Origin: a virus
Virus record (IMG/VR): IMGVR_UViG_3300031977_002488
Span: 1 to 32,025 of that record
DNA length: 32,025 nt
Direction: 5' to 3' (one strand)
Shown piece by piece: positions 1 to 6,636 of this stretch; position 1 is the stretch's first letter; each line of letters opens with the position of its first letter. Position numbers and translations under genes: made by a program. Below the pieces are notes generated by a model. It was not told where the DNA came from. It worked only from the letters and a program-made list of their open reading frames with translations, and did no database searches.

Positions 1-1
1 T

Positions 2-928
2 GTCACTGGTGATCAGGGAGCTAAAGGAGATCAATGACCAAAAGGGACTCTAGGACCAAAAGGAACTAAAGGTGATGTAGGACCAAAAGGAACTCGAGGA
101 CCTAAGGGTGTTGTAGGACCTAAAGGTGTTATTGGGGACCCCGGAGCTAAAGGAGATCAAGGACCTAAAGGAACTCTAGGACCCAAAGGAACTAAAGGTG
201 ACGTAGGACCAAAAGGAACTCGAGGACCTAAAGGTGTTGTAGGACCCAAAGGTGTTACTGGTGATCCGGGAGCTAAAGGTGACCAAGGACCTAAAGGAAC
301 TGTAGGACCAAAAGGAACTGTAGGGCCAAAAGGTGTTACTGGTGATCCAGGAGCTAAAGGTGACCAAGGACCTAAAGGAACTGTAGGACCAAAAGGAACT
401 GTAGGGCCAAAAGGAACTAAAGGTGACGTAGGACCTAAAGGAACTCGAGGACCTAAGGGTGTTGTAGGACCTAAAGGTGTTACTGGTGATCCGGGAGCTA
501 AAGGTGACCAAGGACCAAAAGGAACTCAAGGACCAAAAGGAACCGCAGGACCTAAAGGAACTGGAGGCGACGTAGGTATTAAAGGAGAACAAGGCTCTCC
601 AGGTGCTGATGCTCCGTATGTTGTTATTGGTTTCGACAGTAATGTAGACACTAATGCAGAACGATATACTGCAATCATAAACTTCTCCGGCTTAAGCACA
701 GTTTTAACAAACTCAATCTATTGGGATGCTATAACAGGTATACCTTACCAAAACCAAGGATCTGCTTCTGCAACCCCTACTTTGACTGCTCTTACAGGAA
801 GTAGTGGTCTTGTTAGCATGGATAGTATTAAACTAGAAACTGGTAATGAAAGGGTAGAGCTAACTTCCGGAGGCATGAAAATTTATAATAATAATGTTCT
901 TAGAGTTAAGATAGGCAACCTAGCATAA
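2..928 (+). pseudogene. Collagen-like virion fibre gene, 3' part, interrupted by an in-frame TGA
   Basis: The frame is open from the left edge to the TAA at 926-928 except for one TGA at 35-37. Positions 8-610 read as 67 unbroken Gly-X-Y triplets (mostly [27 protein letters not shown]), the collagen signature. The TGA stands where the pattern requires GGA, a single-base change. Thirty-one triplets carry Lys in the Y position and none in X; Pro sits in Y in five (four GDP, one GSP). About 105 non-collagen residues follow (611-925), probably a trimerising or receptor-binding tip. Phage collagen-like segments usually form triple-helical fibre shafts. No ATG, GTG or TTG with a ribosome site was seen between 38 and 610, so the 3' part has no obvious independent start. 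The gene may be truly broken, polymorphic or a sequencing error. The Lys-rich Y positions fit the lysyl hydroxylase/glycosyltransferase encoded just downstream. Confidence 0.75.
8..610 (+). repeat. Collagen-coding tandem repeats (126-bp and 81-bp units)
   Basis: The Gly-X-Y region is built by duplication. Triplets 5-18 (44-169) and 19-32 (170-295) are two near-identical 126-bp units of 14 triplets. A 9-triplet, 81-bp unit at 296-376 is partly repeated from 377 (the gtagg motif at 302 recurs at 383). A longer variant follows to about 520. Such direct repeats allow length change by slipped recombination, which would alter the fibre shaft in 126- or 81-bp steps while keeping frame. Confidence 0.85.
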
Positions 929-936
929 AAAATAAT

Positions 937-974
937 GCTTGACATTATATTTAAAATCAAGTATAATGTCAAGC
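937..974. promoter_or_regulatory. Palindromic, potentially bidirectional consensus sigma70 promoter
   Basis: On the plus strand TTGACA (939-944) and TATAAT (962-967) are separated by exactly 17 bp, a perfect sigma70 promoter. It would drive the 1010 gene, with a start near 974. A perfect 13-bp inverted repeat (937-949 with 962-974, 12-nt loop) makes the minus strand equally perfect: TTGACA at 972-967, TATAAT at 949-944, again 17 bp apart. The element starts 9 bases after the fibre stop codon. As RNA it could also fold into a hairpin, but no T-run follows, so a promoter reading is favoured. Confidence 0.75.
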
Positions 975-1009
975 TACAATAACTTTTACCTTCAAGGAAT
1001 TTTTAGTAA

Positions 1010-2899
1010 ATGCGATCTTTTTACATAAATCTAGACAGATGTTCAACAAAGAAAAAATTAATGGAAACTCAATTTCCAAAAGCAGAAAGAGTTCCTGCTT
1101 TAGATGGAAGAATGCTCTCTCCTAAAAGTATTGCTCCCTATACTGTAGACAGGCACTGGAGAGATCCTAGCTGGAATAGACGATTTACCAAAGGGGAGGT
1201 CGGGTGTATTCTTTCTCATATTACTTGCTGGAAAAAGTGTTTAGACCTTAATGAGCCAATTTTAATTTTAGAAGACGACGTAGAAGTAATAGATCCTGAC
1301 TACTTAGCTAAAGCTTCCGATTGTATAAAAGAATTTGATTTTTTATATTTAGCTCGAAGACCTGTTGAAGGCACCCCTACGCCTATAAATGATGACTTAG
1401 TTATTCCAGAGTTCTGTTACTGGTGCTGTGCTTATGTTATAACTCCTAAAGTAGCAAAAATTCTAGTAGAATATTTTGAAAATTCTCCTTTAATACCTAC
1501 GGATGAAATAGTTCCCGCCATACTAGGAATTCATAGATGGGAGGAAATGAACGCCGCTCACTCACTTAAAGTTGCAGCTTTTAAAAACAACCTTATACAG
1601 CCTGTTGAAGGAGCTTACGAAAAAAGCGAAACAGAAAGTGTTGAGGATATATGGGAAGATTTTGATTTTCATATACTAACCGTAGCCACCGACCCCAGTA
1701 AAGCACATATGCTTTTGAATAATAATAATGATATAGTTAATTTGGGCGAGGGTGTAGAATGGAAAGGCGGAAATATGGCTGCTGGCCCAGGCGGAGGGCA
1801 AAAAATTAATTTAGTAAAAAGTTTCTTAGAAACCTTAAACGCTAATGACATTGTAATGTTTGTAGATGGCTATGATACTTTTATAAACACTTCTTACGAC
1901 CACATATTAAGCAGATATTTTAATTTTAGAAAAGAAATTGTTTTTTCTGCGGAAAAGACTTGTTGGCCTGATAAAACTATCTCTGGTTTATTTCCTGAAA
2001 CAGGCGGGTATAAGTTTTTAAATAGTGGAACTTATATAGGCAGTGTGGCGGCTTTAAGAAATCTTTTTTCTCCAGAAATACAAGATCACGAAGACGACCA
2101 ACTGTATGTTCAAAAAAGATATTTAGATAATCTTAAAAATATAGCACTAGACTATGAAAGTTACATATTTTTATGTTTAGCAGGGCTAGAAGAAAATACT
2201 TCAATTATAGAAAGCAATTGGATAGTAAATACAGAAACTAATTGCACAACTTGCGTTATTCATGGAAATGGAGGAGCGTATACTAAAAAAGCTTTAGATA
2301 CTTTATATAACTCTGCTTCTATAAAAAATATAAAATATACTGACTATAACATGAGAGCTATATCCTCAGATATGATAGTTATAGAAAATTTATTTTCAGA
2401 AGAGTGGTGTAATAAAGTTATAGAAGAGACTAATAAGTTTCCTTTTAAACCTTTAGAAACTGACTCATACCCCGCCCAAGAAGTAAGATTAAATCAAATT
2501 GATAAAGTTTTGCTAAACGAGTATATTCAAAAATATTATGATGTTATTGTACCTATTTGTGAAAAATACTGGCCTAAACTCACTATGTATAATATAAGAG
2601 ACTTATTTACAATAAAGTATACTTTAGATACTCAAAAGTCTTTACGACTACACAATGATATGTCATTAGTAACCGGAAGTATGAAATTAAATGACAGCTA
2701 CGAAGGAGGGGTTTTGAATTTTCCCAGACAAGAAGCAAGTAACTTAGACTTAAAAGTTGGAGATATGCTTTTATGGCCGGGACAAGTTACTCACCCACAT
2801 GAGTCTTTAGACTTAATATCCGGAGAAAAATATAGCTTGACTATGTGGACAGAGAGATTATCCGAGGGAGGAGACAGCTACGGAGACTACAGCTTGTGA
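1010..2899 (+). CDS. Collagen-lysine modification enzyme: GT25 + PLOD-type glycosyltransferase + lysyl hydroxylase
   Basis: The 629-residue protein has three domains. (1) Residues 1-212 resemble GT25, the family of LPS and collagen galactosyltransferases (INLDR near the start, GEVGCILSH at 62-70, LEDD at 87-90). (2) Residues 218-430 resemble the glycosyltransferase domain of procollagen lysyl hydroxylase LH3: LGEGVEWKGG, GGGQK, FVDGYD (D286, D289), FSAE..CWPD, FLNSG, EDDQL and VIHGNG (H418). These keep the LH3 metal ligands. (3) Residues 452-617 are a 2-oxoglutarate/Fe(II) lysyl hydroxylase: H548-x-D550, YEGG at 564-567, and THPHES with H597 as distal His. The 2OG-binding position holds Lys607 where LH3 has Arg, as in collagen prolyl 4-hydroxylase. 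The accessory domain of LH3 is missing. The inferred role is to hydroxylate Lys in X-Lys-Gly and add one or two sugars to the upstream collagen-like fibre. A perfect promoter precedes it; AAGGA lies about 10 bases before the ATG. The fusion and the likely substrate next door are unusual. Confidence 0.9.
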   Translation: MRSFYINLDRCSTKKKLMETQFPKAERVPALDGRMLSPKSIAPYTVDRHWRDPSWNRRFTKGEVGCILSHITCWKKCLDLNEPILILEDDVEVIDPDYLAKASDCIKEFDFLYLARRPVEGTPTPINDDLVIPEFCYWCCAYVITPKVAKILVEYFENSPLIPTDEIVPAILGIHRWEEMNAAHSLKVAAFKNNLIQPVEGAYEKSETESVEDIWEDFDFHILTVATDPSKAHMLLNNNNDIVNLGEGVEWKGGNMAAGPGGGQKINLVKSFLETLNANDIVMFVDGYDTFINTSYDHILSRYFNFRKEIVFSAEKTCWPDKTISGLFPETGGYKFLNSGTYIGSVAALRNLFSPEIQDHEDDQLYVQKRYLDNLKNIALDYESYIFLCLAGLEENTSIIESNWIVNTETNCTTCVIHGNGGAYTKKALDTLYNSASIKNIKYTDYNMRAISSDMIVIENLFSEEWCNKVIEETNKFPFKPLETDSYPAQEVRLNQIDKVLLNEYIQKYYDVIVPICEKYWPKLTMYNIRDLFTIKYTLDTQKSLRLHNDMSLVTGSMKLNDSYEGGVLNFPRQEASNLDLKVGDMLLWPGQVTHPHESLDLISGEKYSLTMWTERLSEGGDSYGDYSL

Positions 2900-3474
2900 T
2901 AATAATTGATAATTTTGTATCCGATCAAAATCTTTTAAACAAGTTTAAAGATCCTAGTTTAACTTGGCCTACTCCATATACTTGGGCTCCTTTTAGTTCT
3001 ACTACTGACTCCGTAGACCCTTACTTAGAGCTAATAAATTATATATGGATAGAAAACTCCCCTCTTCCTAAGCTGCAAGAAGGCGACATAGAAGGTTTTG
3101 AGTATTGGACAGGTAGTTATACTGCAGGGGATAGAAGGGAAGTAGAACAAGACGGAGAGTTTTATCATCTTAATAAACATTTTGATAAAGACGAATCTTT
3201 ATTTCATAGAACAGGAGAAGTATATACTCCTATGGTTGGCACAATTTTTTATCCCTGCCTTGAGAATGATGAGGTAGTTGGCGGAAATTTAAAAATATGG
3301 GAAACTGAAAATTTTGTATCAAACCCTCTTGTGTATGACTTAATACGGCCTAAGTTTAATAGACTAATAATATTTGATGCGTCTCAACTTCATGCAGTAA
3401 CAATGGTAAAACAAGGCAGTAGAAAAGCAGTTGCAATAAATCTTTGGAAATCTAAACCGGAAACTTTTAACTAG
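2896..3474 (+). CDS. Small 2OG-Fe(II) dioxygenase, prolyl-hydroxylase-like
   Basis: The 192-residue protein has the double-stranded beta-helix signature of 2-oxoglutarate/Fe(II) oxygenases: H95-F-D97, a VGTIFYP strand (114-120), GG at 129-130, then NRLIIFD, distal His166 (LHAV) and Arg176 (GSRKA) for 2OG binding. I chose the GTG at 2896, which overlaps the upstream TGA as GTGA and has GGAG at 2882-2885. An ATG at 2845 in the same frame would add 17 basic residues unlike the family and overlap the upstream gene by 55 bases. It is translationally coupled to the collagen-lysine enzyme, so a role on the same fibre is likely. Five Gly-X-Pro triplets in the fibre could be substrates, but a sugar or another residue is equally possible. 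Confidence 0.82.
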   Translation: MIIIDNFVSDQNLLNKFKDPSLTWPTPYTWAPFSSTTDSVDPYLELINYIWIENSPLPKLQEGDIEGFEYWTGSYTAGDRREVEQDGEFYHLNKHFDKDESLFHRTGEVYTPMVGTIFYPCLENDEVVGGNLKIWETENFVSNPLVYDLIRPKFNRLIIFDASQLHAVTMVKQGSRKAVAINLWKSKPETFN

Positions 3475-3481
3475 GTACAAT

Positions 3482-4132
3482 ATGAGTAATATATTTGTAA
3501 ACAATTCAATTAATTTCTGGGCAACAGGAGGCTGTGGCTCTAGAGGAGGATGGTCCTTTATTGCAAACGCTCTTGACGAAACGCCAAGAACATATCACTC
3601 TCGTGCGAAGCCCATACACTATACTATGGGGCAGTTTGAGCACGCCCAGTATGTGCCCCCGGAGTTTTCACATTTTGATATAGTATGTTGCATAAGAAAC
3701 CCCTACACTAGAATGATATCAGGGTGGTTGAATATAATTAAAGATGGGCGCTCAGATCTTGACAGTCTTGAGGACTACGTATTTAATAAGCACTACAGAC
3801 ATGATGCAGATTCGGATTCACATTATTTTAAATTTAAAACCGGCTATACTCCTACCTATGTAATTAGGATGGAAAATCAAGAAGAAGATTTTTTAAAAAT
3901 TCCTCAACTACAACAAGCGAAAAAAGAAAGGCCAGAACAGTGGGAAAGCCTTGTTGCTAGGCATTACGGAAGCGATTGGACCGGTAAAAATGAAAACGCT
4001 TTAGATAAGTATGACTCAAACGGCCATCAAATAACTAATTTATATTTTACGGAAAAAATAGCAAATTATGTGTATGAACAAGAAAAAGTAATATTTGAGC
4101 TAGGAGAATACAGCAAGGATAGCTGGAAATAA
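3482..4132 (+). CDS. Sulfotransferase family protein
   Basis: The 216-residue protein shows the 3'-phosphate-binding motif of PAPS-dependent sulfotransferases, RNPYTRMIS at 72-80, after a Gly-rich TGGCGSRGGW segment (15-24) in place of the usual N-terminal phosphosulfate loop. The C-terminal stretch with FTEKIANYVYEQE and FELGEYSKDSW also resembles carbohydrate sulfotransferases. It starts 7 bases after the small oxygenase, with AGG about 7 bases before the ATG, and closes the fibre-modification cassette. The likely job is to transfer sulfate from host PAPS to a sugar, perhaps the glycan on the collagen-like fibre. The target is inferred from position only. The N-terminal loop is divergent, so activity is not certain. 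Confidence 0.75.
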   Translation: MSNIFVNNSINFWATGGCGSRGGWSFIANALDETPRTYHSRAKPIHYTMGQFEHAQYVPPEFSHFDIVCCIRNPYTRMISGWLNIIKDGRSDLDSLEDYVFNKHYRHDADSDSHYFKFKTGYTPTYVIRMENQEEDFLKIPQLQQAKKERPEQWESLVARHYGSDWTGKNENALDKYDSNGHQITNLYFTEKIANYVYEQEKVIFELGEYSKDSWK

Positions 4133-4158
4133 AAGCATACCCCTCCAAAAAATATATC

Positions 4159-4187
4159 TTGACATAGTATCTCATGTAAGCTATAAT
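4159..4187 (+). promoter_or_regulatory. Consensus sigma70 promoter before the tail block
   Basis: TTGACA at 4159-4164 and TATAAT at 4182-4187 are separated by 17 bp, both perfect. Transcription would start near 4194, giving a leader of about 57 bases to the 4252 gene. It shares the extended CTTGACA form with the other three consensus promoters in the window. The 4133-4251 gap holds nothing else I can support. Confidence 0.85.
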
Positions 4188-4251
4188 TCTTTAAAATAGT
4201 GTTAAAGTTCAAAAACTTATGTTTGGGCAAGTTTATATATAGAGCCATACT

Positions 4252-4608
4252 ATGTCATTTACCGCAAAAGATCTCAATCCTCTGGTTAGAGGAGACGATT
4301 GGACCATAAAACTCACTGTGACTCAGGACAGCTCTGTAGTTGATATTACAGGGTATACGTATTACTTTACCTTAAAGGCTGACATTGACGCCGCAGATCC
4401 TGGAGACCTTCAAGTTACTGCAACCTCTTCCGGAGCTGATGCTGCTGCGGGTATCGTGTATATAAACGTAGCAGACACTCAAACAAATAGTTTAGAGCCT
4501 CGTAACTATAATTACGATGTTCAGCAAATTGACGATACAGGGAACGTACAAACTCTACTTATTGGTAAGGTAAAAGTCGTAAAAGACGTAACCCGAACCA
4601 TTAGTTAA
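4252..4608 (+). CDS. BppU-N-like beta-sandwich virion protein
   Basis: The 118-residue protein has the pattern VRGDDWTIKLTVTQ ... DITGYTYYFTLK ... ITVA-like strands ... YDVQQIDDTGNVQTLLIGKVKV. This matches the Ig-like N-terminal domain of phage baseplate upper proteins (BppU_N family), usually the domain that attaches a receptor-binding protein to the baseplate. Here it stands alone as the first gene after a strong promoter, ahead of the large fibre proteins. It may be an adaptor or a small decoration protein. No signal peptide or membrane segment is visible. Confidence 0.65.
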   Translation: MSFTAKDLNPLVRGDDWTIKLTVTQDSSVVDITGYTYYFTLKADIDAADPGDLQVTATSSGADAAAGIVYINVADTQTNSLEPRNYNYDVQQIDDTGNVQTLLIGKVKVVKDVTRTIS

Positions 4609-4661
4609 AATAGCCTCTTAGAAAGGCACAGAGCTTCATAAGAAGCTATTCGGAAACAATA

Positions 4662-6422
4662 ATGGCTAAAATTACTGATCCTGATAAGCTAAGTAAATCG
4701 ACAAATGACAGTCAGAATGTCCCTGACGGTAATGTCTACTTTGACTTAACTAACAAAAAGATCGAGCTTATTGATACCCTTAGCGGGTATGCCGCAGGGT
4801 CTGGCAATGAGCTTATTGACGACAACTATAACAGTGGAGGAGTATCTATACAAACTTTATACTCCTTTCTCAAGGAACAATGGAAATCGGACTCTACCTT
4901 AATTAAGTACCCTTTCCCTATGGAAGCAATTACCGCCGAGCAGTTTGAATTCATTAATGGATGGACTCTTACCGATGGCACCGCTTCTACAGTTAACTCA
5001 AAGAAGTATATTCGAGATGGTGGATATGCTGAAAGAGACGCTAGTGGTGTAGTACAGAAAGAATATGCAGGAATTATTTCTTTGGGTACTTTAGCCGATG
5101 CCAATGCTCAGCCGTATTATGCTTTTAGTGACGATGTTGCTAAAATTGACTTCTCTTATCAAGGACAAGTCAACGAAGCAATTCAAATTTTTGAAGAGGG
5201 TGGTGTTGATGAGAGAAACAAGGCCCTAACAGTATTTGTACGCTCTGCACCTACAGGCAGTAGTGGAAACGTAACTGGATACCAGTTTGTACAGACTTCT
5301 ACAGCAGATATCGGTGTTAGCGTTCTAGCTACTCAAGCATATCGTTTCCCGCTTGCTCAATTAGAAGATCCAAACGTAGACTTAACTGTTGGTGAGTTAA
5401 CTGGTGGTGTATTTGATGATATGCGAATTGAGTACTATACTTCAGCCCAATCAATTACAGAGACAGGTACTTCTTTTAATGTTAACGTAGTAATTGACGC
5501 AAACTTTGATGACGCTGACACACAGCCAACTCTAAGCCAGATTTATCAGTGGACTCAGAATGAGCTAAGAAAAGCTACTGATATTAACGTAACTCCAGGT
5601 GATGTAAGTGCGGATGTTATTGGTTTGCTTACTGACCCGCTTGTTCAGTTTGTGGGTTCTACTCTAAAAACTCTTCGACAATCCGACAACACTGGTGTAT
5701 TCATTGAGGGCGTAGGCTCCAACGATTTTAACAACGTCGAATTTGTAGATAACGCAGGCGCTACCCAGAAGTTCCCCTTCAAGGTTGGTGTAAACTTAGA
5801 CTTTAACACGAACATTCTTGATGATCCAAACTCTAAGTATTTCTTATTCTATACCACTAATGTTGGAGGAAACTTTGGTACAGGAAGCACTGTAGAAGTA
5901 ACAAAAGACGGGGGTGGTGCAGTATCAGGAGATATCCATACAACAGTCGCTTCTCTTACTGGTAATATGACTGGAACTGGTAATGCTGATGTTGATGCTT
6001 CTGCAGGAACAATTACTGTTACAGGTGCCGGATGGACTATAAACCAACTAGCGGATAAGATTATTAGCTTAGATGGAACAAATGCCGGTAAGTATTATAT
6101 TGAAAGCAATACTGCTACGGTAGTCACTATTAAATCCGACGGTAAGGGTCTAGACGTTGATGACGCTACAGCCGATTATAGTATTATTGAGCCTAACGTA
6201 GCTGGCGGCACCACTCCACGTATTACTTTCACGTATAACTACGCCGGTAACGTAGACGGGGGCAGAACAGCGGATACTGATGCTGCTATTACCCTAGTAG
6301 CTTTAGGGTTAGAAAAAGCACAGTATGCGACTGCGGCAAGTACCATTACAAAAGTGAACAGTGTTACTGTTCCGGTATCGAACCCACTCGAAAGAAACTA
6401 CGAAGACCCAATCGGAATCTAA
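4662..6422 (+). CDS. Large virion structural protein, probably tail or fibre
   Basis: The 586-residue protein is not one I recognise by name. It is acidic, rich in Thr, Asp, Gly and Val, has almost no Cys, and has no membrane segment, typical of phage structural proteins. The C-terminal third (about 430-520) reads as a beta-rich module with GTITVTGAGW and DKIISLDGTNAGKYYI, like repeats in phage fibre shafts. The ATG at 4662 follows GGAAA. It lies between the BppU-like gene and a terminator at 6430. A structural role is well supported by composition and context; the precise part is not. Confidence 0.7.
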   Translation: MAKITDPDKLSKSTNDSQNVPDGNVYFDLTNKKIELIDTLSGYAAGSGNELIDDNYNSGGVSIQTLYSFLKEQWKSDSTLIKYPFPMEAITAEQFEFINGWTLTDGTASTVNSKKYIRDGGYAERDASGVVQKEYAGIISLGTLADANAQPYYAFSDDVAKIDFSYQGQVNEAIQIFEEGGVDERNKALTVFVRSAPTGSSGNVTGYQFVQTSTADIGVSVLATQAYRFPLAQLEDPNVDLTVGELTGGVFDDMRIEYYTSAQSITETGTSFNVNVVIDANFDDADTQPTLSQIYQWTQNELRKATDINVTPGDVSADVIGLLTDPLVQFVGSTLKTLRQSDNTGVFIEGVGSNDFNNVEFVDNAGATQKFPFKVGVNLDFNTNILDDPNSKYFLFYTTNVGGNFGTGSTVEVTKDGGGAVSGDIHTTVASLTGNMTGTGNADVDASAGTITVTGAGWTINQLADKIISLDGTNAGKYYIESNTATVVTIKSDGKGLDVDDATADYSIIEPNVAGGTTPRITFTYNYAGNVDGGRTADTDAAITLVALGLEKAQYATAASTITKVNSVTVPVSNPLERNYEDPIGI

Positions 6423-6429
6423 TCTTAAC

Positions 6430-6457
6430 GGGAGGGGTAACACCCTCCCTACTTTTT
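6430..6457 (+). terminator. Rho-independent terminator
   Basis: A 7-bp G+C-rich stem (6430-6436 with 6443-6449, GGGAGGG against CCCTCCC) with a 6-base loop is followed by TAC and TTTTT at 6453-6457. It lies 8 bases after the stop of the 586-residue gene and 16 bases before the next small gene. It probably attenuates rather than separates transcription, because no clear promoter follows before 6637. Confidence 0.8.
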
Positions 6458-6472
6458 ATAGGTATAATATAA

Positions 6473-6631
6473 ATGACTACAGAAGAACTTAAAGAATCTC
6501 TTGACTATTTTGACAAATTCATAAACATGGCTATTTCTCAGAATATAGAAGGAGTAACCCCTCTTGAAGTAATTAAGCATTATAACAATGTAAAGAATCA
6601 ACTAGCTAAGATTTTGGTTGAAAAGGAGTAA
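6473..6631 (+). CDS. Small helical protein of unknown function (52 aa)
   Basis: An ATG at 6473 opens a 52-codon frame ending in TAA at 6629-6631, five bases before the next gene. The product starts MTTEELKESLDYFDKFI and ends AKILVEKE. It is charged and predicted helical, without Cys or membrane segments. Its ribosome site is weak (AGG about 10 bases upstream). The tail of the frame, AAAAGGAGTAA, carries the AAGGAG site of the next gene, typical of a real coupled gene. Function unknown; a small chaperone or assembly factor for the following large protein is a guess. Confidence 0.6.
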   Translation: MTTEELKESLDYFDKFINMAISQNIEGVTPLEVIKHYNNVKNQLAKILVEKE

Positions 6632-6636
6632 ACTAA

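Noticed and set aside
176-592. Long minus-strand frame opposite the collagen repeats
   Set aside because: Its Ser/Phe/Trp-rich repeats are the antisense reading of the Gly-X-Lys codons, with no ribosome site or promoter logic.
8-610. CRISPR-like repeat array
   Set aside because: The repeats are continuous coding Gly-X-Y units without constant repeats separated by unique spacers.
3759-3787. Promoter-like TTGACA-N17-TTTAAT inside the sulfotransferase gene
   Set aside because: The -10 has one mismatch and it lies inside coding sequence; a perfect promoter follows at 4159.
4632-4647. 6-bp hairpin (AGCTTC/GAAGCT) before the 586-residue gene
   Set aside because: No T-run and only a short stem; more likely a minor mRNA leader structure than a terminator.
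6463-6468. TATAAT before the 52-codon gene
   Set aside because: No -35 hexamer 15-19 bp upstream; that region is the terminator stem.
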